This document shows positions 35,062 through 41,777 of a stretch of DNA of 64,000 nucleotides, in pieces. A program made the translations under genes and the position numbers. Source of the stretch: DASQZT01 sp035638575 (GTDB lineage: Bacteria; Acidobacteriota; Terriglobia; Bryobacterales; Bryobacteraceae). Position 1 is the first letter of the stretch. The number at the start of each line of letters is the position of its first letter. The notes under the pieces are model-generated. The model was not told the origin of the DNA. It ran no database searches and was given only the letters and a program-made list of their open reading frames with translations. The DNA lies in contig DASQZT010000070.1 in assembly GCA_035638575.1 (NCBI GenBank), positions 1 through 64,000 on the forward strand, read 5' to 3'.

Positions 35062-35751
35062 CTACCGCCAGCCCCCTCCGCCGCGCAGCAGAACGAAGCG
35101 GCAGATGGTGGCGGTGCGGGATTCGACGCGTCCATGCCGCTTGTGCACGACGCGCAGCTCCTGATCGCCGAACCCGCGGGGTCCCCCGCCCACCGGGATC
35201 ACCAGCAGCCCCGGGTCCTTCAGTTGCTCCACCAGGGACGGCGGGACATCGGGCGCGCCGGCGGCCACCGAAATGGCGTCGTAGGGCGCGAAGTCGGAGT
35301 GCCCCAGGCTCCCATCGCCCTCGAGGACCGCCACGTTGGCATCGCGGCCGGTCTTTCGCAGGTTGTCGCGCGCCAGCTGGACGAGCCCGGGAATGATCTC
35401 CATGGCAACCACCCGCCGGGCGAGGGCTCCCAGCACGGCCGCGGCGTAGCCCGATCCGGCGCCGACTTCGAGCACCGTCTCCGTGCCCGTCAGTTCCAGC
35501 AGCTCCGCCATCAGTGCGGTCATGTACGGTTGGGAAATGGTCTGGCCGTAGCCGATGCGAACCGGGTCGTCGCAATAAGCCAGCACGCGCTCGTCGGGCG
35601 GCACAAACTCCTCGCGCGGGATTTCGAGCATGGCGCGCAACACCCGCTCGTCGCGGATGCCGCGGCGCCGGAGCTGCTTGTCGACCATCTGGCGCCGCTC
35701 GACTGCCCAGTCGGGTATCACTTTCCGCCCCAATCCTATAATAGCTGTCAT
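35062..35751 (-). CDS. pcm: Protein-L-isoaspartate O-methyltransferase
   Basis: Repairs age-damaged proteins by methylating L-isoaspartyl residues using SAM. The 229-residue product has the PCMT landmarks RRQMVDKQLRRRGIRDERVLRAM, the substrate loop YGQTISQPYMTALM, motif I VLEVGAGSGYAAAVL and VVAMEIIPGLVQLARDNL. ATG 35751 (complementary to 35749-35751) overlaps by two bases the ATG of the divergent dehydrogenase gene (35750-35752), sharing one CATG. An internal ATG at 35688 (MVDKQLRRRG) would still retain the domain and would remove this overlap. Confidence 0.92.
   Translation of the reverse strand: MTAIIGLGRKVIPDWAVERRQMVDKQLRRRGIRDERVLRAMLEIPREEFVPPDERVLAYCDDPVRIGYGQTISQPYMTALMAELLELTGTETVLEVGAGSGYAAAVLGALARRVVAMEIIPGLVQLARDNLRKTGRDANVAVLEGDGSLGHSDFAPYDAISVAAGAPDVPPSLVEQLKDPGLLVIPVGGGPRGFGDQELRVVHKRHGRVESRTATICRFVLLRGGGGWR
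35737..35742 (+). promoter_or_regulatory. Perfect -10 box for a likely leaderless dehydrogenase mRNA
   Basis: TATAAT at 35737-35742 is a perfect sigma-70 -10 element. Transcription would start about 7 bases after it, at or within a base or two of the ATG at 35750, so the message would have no leader. No Shine-Dalgarno precedes that ATG. The -35 region is poor. Confidence 0.55.
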
Positions 35752-36757
35752 GGCTCACCTGGTTACGCTCATCCCGGGCGACGGGATCGGACCCGAAGTC
35801 GCGGAGGCGACCGTGCGCGCGGTGGGCGCCACCGGCGTGGCGATCGAGTGGGAGCGCGTGGAGGCCGGGGCGCGCGCGCTGGCCGAACAGGGCCAGTTGA
35901 TACCCGACGATGTGTTCGGCTCGCTCGAAGCCACGCGTGTGGGGCTCAAGGGGCCCACCACTACGCCCATCGGCGGCGGGCACCAGAGCATCAATGTGGC
36001 GCTCCGCAAAAAGCTGGGACTGTATGTGAACTTCCGCCCCATTCGCATGCTGCCGGGCCTGAAAACGCGATTCCGCGACCTGCCGCTCGACATGGCGATT
36101 TTTCGCGAGAACACCGAAGACCTGTATTCCGGCCTGGAGCACGAGGTCGTTCCCGGCGTGGTGGAGAGCCTGAAGATCATCACCCGCAACGCCTCCCTGC
36201 GCATCGCGCGCGCCAGCTTCGAATACGCGCGGCGCGAGGGCCGATGCAAGGTGACCGCCATCCACAAGGCCAACATCATGAAGTTGAGCGACGGCCTGTT
36301 TCTGAAGTGCTGCCGGGAGACGGCGGCGCTGTTTCCCGAGATTCAGTACAACGAGCTGATCGTGGACAACGCCTGCATGCAGCTCGTGATGCGGCCCGAG
36401 ACGTTCGACCTGCTGGTGATGCCCAACCTGTACGGCGATATTATTTCCGACCTCGCCGCGGGGCTGGTGGGCGGCCTGGGGATCGTGCCCGGCGCCAATA
36501 TCGGCGACCATCACGCCATCTTCGAGGCGGTCCACGGGACCGCCCCGGACATCGCGGGCAAAGGGCTGGCGAATCCCACGGCGCTCATGCAATCGGCCGT
36601 GCTGATGCTCGCGCATTTGGGCGAGCGCGAGGCGTCGGCGCGGCTGCAGAATGCCATCTGCCAGGTCTACGCCGCCGCGGAGCATCTCACCGGCGACGTG
36701 GGCGGGAAGGCCTCCACCACGGAATTCACCGGCGCCGTGATCCGCGAATTGCGATAG
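35750..36757 (+). CDS. NAD-type isocitrate dehydrogenase (isocitrate/isopropylmalate family)
   Basis: Beta-decarboxylating dehydrogenase of 335 residues, the length of single-domain NAD-dependent isocitrate dehydrogenases. Landmarks: LVTLIPGDGIGPEV, the substrate-binding segment FRENTEDLYSGLEHEV (the S/N-x-E-D-Y pattern of isocitrate rather than isopropylmalate enzymes), KANIMKLSDGLF, and the Mg-binding signature MPNLYGDIISDLAAGLVGGLG. The C-terminal FEAVHGTAPDIAGKGLANPTA is also diagnostic. No leu genes are nearby, favouring a TCA-cycle role. Homoisocitrate or tartrate activity is less likely. See the separate -10 entry for the probable leaderless transcript. Confidence 0.88.
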   Translation: MAHLVTLIPGDGIGPEVAEATVRAVGATGVAIEWERVEAGARALAEQGQLIPDDVFGSLEATRVGLKGPTTTPIGGGHQSINVALRKKLGLYVNFRPIRMLPGLKTRFRDLPLDMAIFRENTEDLYSGLEHEVVPGVVESLKIITRNASLRIARASFEYARREGRCKVTAIHKANIMKLSDGLFLKCCRETAALFPEIQYNELIVDNACMQLVMRPETFDLLVMPNLYGDIISDLAAGLVGGLGIVPGANIGDHHAIFEAVHGTAPDIAGKGLANPTALMQSAVLMLAHLGEREASARLQNAICQVYAAAEHLTGDVGGKASTTEFTGAVIRELR

Positions 36758-36786
36758 CCGTAGTACGATACGGACAGGAGCGTGTT

Positions 36787-37173
36787 CTGAGGCAACCCGA
36801 TCTCGAGCAGACCACCACCAGCCAGGCCGCGGCCCCAACCTGGCTCGTAGCCGTCCGCGCCGCGGAGTCCAAGAAGGCCACCGACATCCAGGTGCTGGAC
36901 CTCACCGGCATCACTTCGTTTGCGGACTTCTTCGTCATCTGCACCGGCGCGAACCAGCGCCAGATCCAGGCCATCAGCGACGAAGTGAATCTGCAGGTGA
37001 AACACCATTCGGGCGAGCTGCCCATCAGCGTCGAAGGATACAGCCAGGCGGAATGGGTGCTGGCCGATTACGGCGATCTGCTGGTGCACATCTTTTCGTC
37101 CAAAGCGCGCGAGTATTACGGCCTGGAGCGGCTCTGGCGCAGCGCCAAAAAGGTCGAGATCCCGGGGGCGTGA
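36787..37173 (+). CDS. rsfS: Ribosome silencing factor, apparent CTG start
   Basis: Binds ribosomal protein uL14 and blocks subunit joining when nutrients are low. The 128-residue product contains the whole RsfS domain: AAESKKATDIQVLDLTGITSFADFFVICTG, RQIQAISDEV and the C-terminal ADYGDLLVHIFSSKAREYYGLERLW. No ATG, GTG or TTG exists in frame upstream of the domain until deep inside the previous gene's sequence. CTG at 36787 lies 6 bases after AGGAG (36776-36780) and gives a normal 24-residue lead-in, so CTG is the likely start. It lies 29 bases after the dehydrogenase stop and overlaps rlmH (GTGA). Confidence 0.88.
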   Translation: MRQPDLEQTTTSQAAAPTWLVAVRAAESKKATDIQVLDLTGITSFADFFVICTGANQRQIQAISDEVNLQVKHHSGELPISVEGYSQAEWVLADYGDLLVHIFSSKAREYYGLERLWRSAKKVEIPGA

Positions 37174-37589
37174 AGATCTTCCTGTATTTCATCGGCCGCG
37201 CCAGGGACGCTCACGCCAATGGCCTGGCCGAAGACTTCGTGCGCCGCGCCGCGCGCTTCTCGCCAGTCGAGATGCGCGAAATCCGCCCCGAGCGCGTCGA
37301 TCTGCGCGCCAAGCACCCTACCGCGCGCCTGGTTTTTCTGGATCCCGCCGGCAGGCCCGTGGACTCCGGCGCCTTCGCCGCGCTGGTCTCGCGGGCCGAA
37401 ATGGAGGCGCGCGACCTGGTGTTCCTGGTGGGCGGCCACGATGGATTGCCCGCCGGTTGGGCGGCCCGCGCCGACCTGCTGCTTTCGCTTTCCGCCATGA
37501 CCTTTCCGCACGAACTGGCCCGCGTCATGCTCGCCGAGCAGATCTATCGGGCATTCGCAACGTTGCGGGGCCATCCCTACCCGCGCTAA
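37170..37589 (+). CDS. rlmH: 23S rRNA (pseudouridine1915-N3)-methyltransferase
   Basis: SPOUT methyltransferase of 139 residues acting on helix 69 of 23S rRNA in the assembled ribosome. It starts KIFLYFIGRARDAHANGLAEDFVRR; the trefoil-knot SAM loop is LVFLVGGHDGLP and the family ending LSLSAMTFPHELARVMLAEQIYRA is intact, closing HPYPR. GTG 37170 overlaps the rsfS stop by 4 bases. rsfS-rlmH is a widely conserved gene pair. Confidence 0.93.
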   Translation: MKIFLYFIGRARDAHANGLAEDFVRRAARFSPVEMREIRPERVDLRAKHPTARLVFLDPAGRPVDSGAFAALVSRAEMEARDLVFLVGGHDGLPAGWAARADLLLSLSAMTFPHELARVMLAEQIYRAFATLRGHPYPR

Positions 37590-37602
37590 CGTAGTTCGAT
37601 GG

Positions 37603-38460
37603 ATGTCATGGTTTAGGCGAGACAAACCTCCGGAGGAAAAACTTCCGAAGCTGGACAACGGCGAGCGGCGCGTGCGCACCGAAGGCCTGTGGCAAAAGTG
37701 CGAGGGCTGCCGCCAGATCACCTGGAAAAAAGAGCTGGAAGCCAACTGGAGCGTGTGCCCCAAGTGCGGCTTCCACGGCCGCATGGACGCTGTGTCGCGC
37801 CTCAGGATGCTGCTGGACGACGCGAAATACGAACAGTTCGACAGCGACCTTACCTCCTCCGACCCGCTCGGCTTCATCGACAACAAGCCCTACAGCGAAC
37901 GGCTGCGGGCCATGCACCAGGCCACCAATCTCTCCGATGCGATAATCGCCGCCGAAGGACGCCTGGACGGCCGCCTCATCCAGATCTGCTCCATGGAGCC
38001 GCGCTTCATCGGCGGCAGCATGGGCTGCGTCGTGGGCGAAAAAATCGCGCGATCCATCGACCGCGCCATGGAACGCCGCACCCCACTGGTAATCGTCTCG
38101 GCGTCCGGTGGCGCCCGCATGCAGGAGGGCGCGGTCAGCCTGATGCAGATGGCCAAGATCTCCGCCACGCTGATGCGGCTCGACGAGGTGCGCCTGCCCT
38201 ACATCAGCGTGCTCACCGATCCGACGACCGGCGGAGTCACAGCCAGTTACGCCATGCTGGGCGATCTGAACATCGCCGAGCCCGGAGCGCTCATCGGTTT
38301 CGCCGGCCCGCGCGTCATCGAGCAGACCATCCGGCAGAAGCTGCCCGAGGGATTCCAGCGCGCCGAATTCCTGCTGAAGCACGGCATGCTGGACGCCGTG
38401 GTTCCGCGCCTCGAGCTCAAGCAGTACATCTCCACGGCGCTGAAATTCTTCGTGGATTAA
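37603..38460 (+). CDS. accD: Acetyl-CoA carboxylase carboxyltransferase subunit beta
   Basis: Transfers the carboxyl group from carboxybiotin to acetyl-CoA, the first step of fatty acid synthesis, in complex with AccA. The 285-residue product has the N-terminal zinc ribbon (CEGC at about 34 and CPKC at about 53) and the crotonase-fold domain with SASGGARMQEGAVSLMQMAK, DPTTGGVTASYAMLGDL and the FAGPRVIEQTIRQKLPEGFQ segment. Starts MSWFRRD, usual for the family. The next gene, folC, begins with its GTG directly after the accD stop; accD-folC is a conserved pair. Confidence 0.95.
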   Translation: MSWFRRDKPPEEKLPKLDNGERRVRTEGLWQKCEGCRQITWKKELEANWSVCPKCGFHGRMDAVSRLRMLLDDAKYEQFDSDLTSSDPLGFIDNKPYSERLRAMHQATNLSDAIIAAEGRLDGRLIQICSMEPRFIGGSMGCVVGEKIARSIDRAMERRTPLVIVSASGGARMQEGAVSLMQMAKISATLMRLDEVRLPYISVLTDPTTGGVTASYAMLGDLNIAEPGALIGFAGPRVIEQTIRQKLPEGFQRAEFLLKHGMLDAVVPRLELKQYISTALKFFVD

Positions 38461-39741
38461 GTGAACTACCCCGATTCGGTTCACTTCCTGTACGCGCTCG
38501 GCAACGAGATTAAAACCGCCAAGCTCGGATTGGAGCGGATCCGCGTGGTGCTCGATGCGCTGGGCCGCCCGCAGGACCGCCTGCCGATCGTGCACGTGGC
38601 CGGCACCAACGGGAAGGGCTCCACCTGCGCGATGATCGAATCGGGCTTGCGCGCTGCCGGCCTGCGTACGGGCCTGTTCACCTCGCCGCACCTGGCCGAG
38701 CCCACCGAGCGCATCCGCATCGCCGGCCGGCCGATTTCGGCCCAACGGTTCGCCGAGGCCTTCGATCGTGTACACGCCGTGGTGGAGAGCCTGCTGGCCG
38801 CGAGCGGGATCGATCTGCACACCACGTACTTCGAAACGGTGACGGCCATGGGCCTGCTGGTGTTTCACGAGGAGCCCGTGCAGATCGTGGTGCTCGAAGT
38901 GGGGCTGGGAGGGCGGCTCGATGCCACCAACGTGGTGGATCCGGCGTTGTGCGTCATCACGCCCGTGGATTTCGATCACGAAGCGCTGCTCGGCCGGAGC
39001 CTCGAGGCCATTGCCGGCGAAAAGGCGGGCATCCTCAAGCCCGGGGTGCCCGCGGTGTTCGCGCGCCAGCGTCCGGAAGCGGCCGGCGTGCTGGAGGGCC
39101 GCGCGTCCGGGTTGGGGATTTCCGTGGCCCGCACCGCGGACTGGCCGGTGAGCGATCTGGAGCTCGACGCCCGCGGCAGCCGGTTCCATCTCGCGGGCCC
39201 GCGCGATCTGCGCATTCACTGCCCTCTGGCCGGCGAGCATCAGGTGGAGAATGCCGTCACCGCGGTGGCGGCGCTGGCCAGCCTCGGCGTGCCCGATGCG
39301 GCCATCGAGGGTGGCCTTGCGCGAACCGAGTGGCCCGGGAGGCTGGAGCGCGTCTGGGAGCGGCCCGAGATCATCCTCGATGGCGCGCACAATCCCGCGG
39401 GCGCCCGCGCGCTGGCGCGGTATATCGACCGCTTCTATTCCGAGCGCCCGGTGCGACTGATCTTCGGCACGATGCGCGACAAGTCCGTCGCCGAGATCGG
39501 CGCCATTCTGTTTCCGCGCGCGCGGCAGGTGATCGTGACCGCCCCGCAACAATCGCGCGCGCTGGCGCCCGAGGCCATGCGCGATGTCGTCGATCATCCC
39601 GATCTGCGCACCGCGGCCACGCTGCGCGACGCCCTGGCGCTGGTAGAAGACGTGCCTCCCGGCGACGTCGTTTTCATTACCGGCTCGTTGTTCCTGGTGG
39701 CGGAGGCGCGCGCCCTGCTCTCCGCTCACCCCTTGCTATGA
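38461..39741 (+). CDS. folC: Folylpolyglutamate synthase/dihydrofolate synthase
   Basis: Adds glutamate to dihydropteroate and to reduced folates. The 426-residue product has the Mur-ligase-type P-loop VAGTNGKGSTCAMIE, the folate loop TSPHLAEPTERIRI, the Asp/His ATP-site region VITPVDFDHEALLG with the carbamylated-Lys loop GEKAGILKPG, and the C-terminal domain with LDGAHNPAGARAL. GTG start directly abuts the accD stop, so translation is probably coupled. The C-terminus is complete. Confidence 0.94.
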   Translation: MNYPDSVHFLYALGNEIKTAKLGLERIRVVLDALGRPQDRLPIVHVAGTNGKGSTCAMIESGLRAAGLRTGLFTSPHLAEPTERIRIAGRPISAQRFAEAFDRVHAVVESLLAASGIDLHTTYFETVTAMGLLVFHEEPVQIVVLEVGLGGRLDATNVVDPALCVITPVDFDHEALLGRSLEAIAGEKAGILKPGVPAVFARQRPEAAGVLEGRASGLGISVARTADWPVSDLELDARGSRFHLAGPRDLRIHCPLAGEHQVENAVTAVAALASLGVPDAAIEGGLARTEWPGRLERVWERPEIILDGAHNPAGARALARYIDRFYSERPVRLIFGTMRDKSVAEIGAILFPRARQVIVTAPQQSRALAPEAMRDVVDHPDLRTAATLRDALALVEDVPPGDVVFITGSLFLVAEARALLSAHPLL

Positions 39742-39753
39742 TTGGGGCCAGCG

Positions 39754-40497
39754 ATGAGTTTTCTCCGGTCCCTGTTATTCTCGGCCCCGCTGATCGGGCT
39801 CGCGACCATTTTCATGGGCACCCTGTCGATCCTCGCCTCGCTCTTCGATCCCACCGGCAACTCGCAGCATAAGCTGGCCCGCGCGTGGGGGAAATTTCTG
39901 CTGGCCGTGAGCTTCATCCGGGTGCGCGCCGAAGGGCTGGAGAAGCTGGATTCCGGCGGCACCTACGTGTTCGTCGCCAACCATGCGAGCTACATGGATA
40001 TTCCCGCGCTGCTCTCGCGGCTGCCGCACCAGTTCCGCTTCTTCGCCAAGACCGGCCTGTACAAGATTCCGTTCCTGGGCACGCACCTGCGGCGCGCGGG
40101 CCATCTTCCGGTGGACCGCTCGAGCGCGCGCGCGTCGCTCAAGAGCATGACCGAAGGCGCCCGCATCATCGCCACGCGCGGAGTTTCGGTGCTGTTGTTT
40201 CCGGAAGGCGGCCGGTCGCCCAAAGGCCTGCGCCAGTTCAAGGAGGGCGCGGCGTACATCGCCATCAAGGCGGGAGTGCCGGCCGTCCCCATTGCCATCG
40301 TGGGGATGCGGCGGCTGCTGCCCATGGGCTCGATCCACCTGCGCGCCGGCACGGCCGCCGTGCGGATCGGCGATCCGATTGCGACCCAGGGCCTCGAGCT
40401 CTCCGACCGCGTGGAGTTGACGCAGCGTCTGTACGCGGAGATCTCGCGCCTGCTGGAGGAGCCGGCCTCGGTGGCGGAGCCGGTGACGCGCGGCTGA
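39754..40497 (+). CDS. plsC: 1-acyl-sn-glycerol-3-phosphate acyltransferase
   Basis: Membrane acyltransferase making phosphatidic acid from lysophosphatidic acid, 247 residues. It has an N-terminal hydrophobic segment (LIGLATIFMGTLSILASL), the catalytic HX4D in NHASYMD (about residue 73), the acyl-acceptor motif FPEGGRSP (about 150) and VPAVPIAIVG. ATG 39754 was chosen; a TTG 12 bases earlier is possible. A partial, internally deleted copy of its 3' part lies at 41311-41614. Confidence 0.9.
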   Translation: MSFLRSLLFSAPLIGLATIFMGTLSILASLFDPTGNSQHKLARAWGKFLLAVSFIRVRAEGLEKLDSGGTYVFVANHASYMDIPALLSRLPHQFRFFAKTGLYKIPFLGTHLRRAGHLPVDRSSARASLKSMTEGARIIATRGVSVLLFPEGGRSPKGLRQFKEGAAYIAIKAGVPAVPIAIVGMRRLLPMGSIHLRAGTAAVRIGDPIATQGLELSDRVELTQRLYAEISRLLEEPASVAEPVTRG

Positions 40498-40561
40498 TCG
40501 GTTTCTGCACTCTGCGAATCCTCAAGCTGCTGAATGAACCTGCGCTCGAATTGGCGAAAGC

Positions 40562-40876
40562 TCAAGCCTGCTTCAGCCGCTCCAGGATGTATGAGTTCAG
40601 ACTCTTGCTTTGACGCCTGGCTTCCAGGGCAATCCGGCGATGAATCTCGGGTGGCAATCGCAGGCTCAACGCACCCGAGAATGGTTTCTCCGGATCTTCC
40701 TTCCGCTTGGCGCAGAATTCCAGGTAATCGTCCACGGAGTCCTCGAAGGCCTTCCTCAGTTCCTTTACGGACGCACCCTGAAAGGTGATCACATCCCGCG
40801 TGTTGATCACCTCGCCGCTGAAAACTCCAGCGGCCTCATCGAATTCGGCCAGGCCTTCATAGCCCTTATAAGTCAT
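40562..40876 (-). CDS. hicB: HicB-family antitoxin
   Basis: Product of 104 residues. The N-terminal partially degraded RNase H-like fold is typical (YKGYEGLAEFDEAAGVFSGEVINTRDVITFQG), followed by VKELRKAFEDSVDDYLEFC. The C-terminus is a ribbon-helix-helix DNA-binding segment (LSLRLPPEIHRRIALEARRQSKSLNSYI), so it should both neutralise HicA and repress the operon. It overlaps the toxin gene by 11 bases. Both genes appear intact. Confidence 0.9.
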   Translation of the reverse strand: MTYKGYEGLAEFDEAAGVFSGEVINTRDVITFQGASVKELRKAFEDSVDDYLEFCAKRKEDPEKPFSGALSLRLPPEIHRRIALEARRQSKSLNSYILERLKQA

Positions 40877-41135
40877 CGTGCTTCGCCCCCTCTGCCTCGA
40901 TTCCTGCCTCTATCAAAAATCGGCGCACCGCTGCCACGGCACCCCGATCCGTCTCTTTTTGTGAATGCGGCCGATGGAACACGGCGCGAACTCGGTTTAG
41001 CGCAACCCGCACTCGGGAGCCCCTCCCTTCGCTCACCTCCGCACCCAGGTGAATCAGCATGCTCTCGATATCCGGCCATGAGATGTTCGCCTGCTTCTCA
41101 AAAACCGCTTGAATGATCCGGCGGTGCTTGTCCAC
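40866..41135 (-). CDS. hicA: HicA-family mRNA interferase toxin
   Basis: Product of 89 residues with the double-stranded-RNA-binding-like HicA fold: ISWPDIESMLIHLGAEVSEGRGSRVRVALN and the His-containing VFHRPHSQKETDRGAVAAVRRFLIEAG. The family member seen here carries GSR rather than the GSH of the best-known HicA proteins; the FHRPH His may be the functional one. The GTG at 41133-41135 is the only plausible start (a TGA lies just upstream in frame). A perfect inverted repeat abuts the start. Confidence 0.88.
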   Translation of the reverse strand: MDKHRRIIQAVFEKQANISWPDIESMLIHLGAEVSEGRGSRVRVALNRVRAVFHRPHSQKETDRGAVAAVRRFLIEAGIEAEGAKHDDL

Positions 41136-41140
41136 CTTCG

Positions 41141-41165
41141 GATGGTATCACACCATGATACCATC
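41141..41165 (-). promoter_or_regulatory. Perfect inverted repeat, likely hicAB operator
   Basis: GATGGTATCA (41141-41150) and TGATACCATC (41156-41165) form a perfect 10-bp inverted repeat with a 5-base spacer, 5 bases upstream of the hicA start. On the minus strand it contains TATCAT, a good -10-like hexamer. Position and symmetry fit the operator bound by the HicB ribbon-helix-helix domain. Confidence 0.7.
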
Positions 41166-41213
41166 GGCGAAGTGCGGCATTTCCGCCTGAATCAATACGC
41201 GAACGGCATTGTT

Positions 41214-41310
41214 CCTAATCCGGATCGAAGTGCCGGTCCACGTACATCCAGATCACCCGCGCCCACCGGGTCACGGCCGGACCCAGCGGCAGGTACGCCA
41301 CGAACGCGCA
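41214..41310 (-). pseudogene. Duplicate of the 3' end of the DUF983 gene
   Basis: These 97 bases match 45323-45419, the C-terminal end of the intact DUF983 gene, with two mismatches, in the same orientation. The copy stops abruptly at 41310, where plsC-derived sequence begins at the next base. It includes the DUF983 stop but no start or upstream half. Confidence 0.85.
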
Positions 41311-41614
41311 GGGCACGCACCTGCGGCGCGCGGGTCATCTTCCGGTGGACCGCTCGAGCGCGCGAGCGGCGTACATCGCCATCAAGGCGGGAGTGCCGGC
41401 CGTCCCCATCGCCATCGTGGGGATGCGGCGGCTGCTGCCCATGGGCTCGATCCACCTGCGCGCCGGCACGGCCGCCGTGCGGATCGGCGATCCGATTGCG
41501 ACCCAGGGCCTCGAGCTCTCCGACCGCGTGGAGTTGACCGGGCGTCTGTACGCGAAGATCTCGCGCCTGCTGGAGGAGCCGGCCTCGGTGGCGGAGCCGG
41601 TGACGCGCGGCTGA
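41311..41614 (+). pseudogene. Internally deleted partial copy of plsC
   Basis: 41311-41364 matches plsC 40077-40130 and 41366-41614 matches 40249-40497, in both cases nearly identical. The deleted middle (40131-40248, with one base added) removes 39 codons in frame, including the FPEGGRSP motif, while the front (first 107 codons, with the HX4D motif) is absent. The remaining frame encodes about 90 residues from an internal ATG near 41345 to the original stop. Neither acyltransferase motif survives, so it cannot be functional. Confidence 0.88.
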
Positions 41615-41744
41615 GGCCTTCGCGGAAGCCTGAGTCTGCACAGTAGAAATCTGAACAATAGTTCTCGAATCTCTCATTTGGACCTTGAATCGCGGGGCAA
41701 ATGGGTGGAAAATCGCCATAGCACCAATCTAAGTCCGAGTCAGG

Positions 41745-41762
41745 CCGTCTCCATGGAGACGG
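41745..41762. promoter_or_regulatory. 18-bp perfect palindrome in the leader of the Oar-like gene
   Basis: CCGTCTCCATGGAGACGG (41745-41762) is its own reverse complement. It ends where the purine-rich Shine-Dalgarno (GGAGAGGAG, 41762-41770) begins, 15 bases before the ATG. It could be an operator or, in RNA, a 7-bp hairpin with a CATG loop beside the ribosome-binding site. Confidence 0.5.
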
Positions 41763-41777
41763 AGAGGAGAGACCTAG

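Noticed and set aside
34879..36786. Long plus-strand frame leading into rsfS
   Set aside because: The part before 36787 is antisense to pcm and out of frame with the dehydrogenase gene; only the RsfS part is real, which is why the CTG start is proposed.
34754..36838. Long minus-strand frame across pcm and the dehydrogenase gene
   Set aside because: It crosses two confidently assigned genes on opposite strands; no domain recognised.
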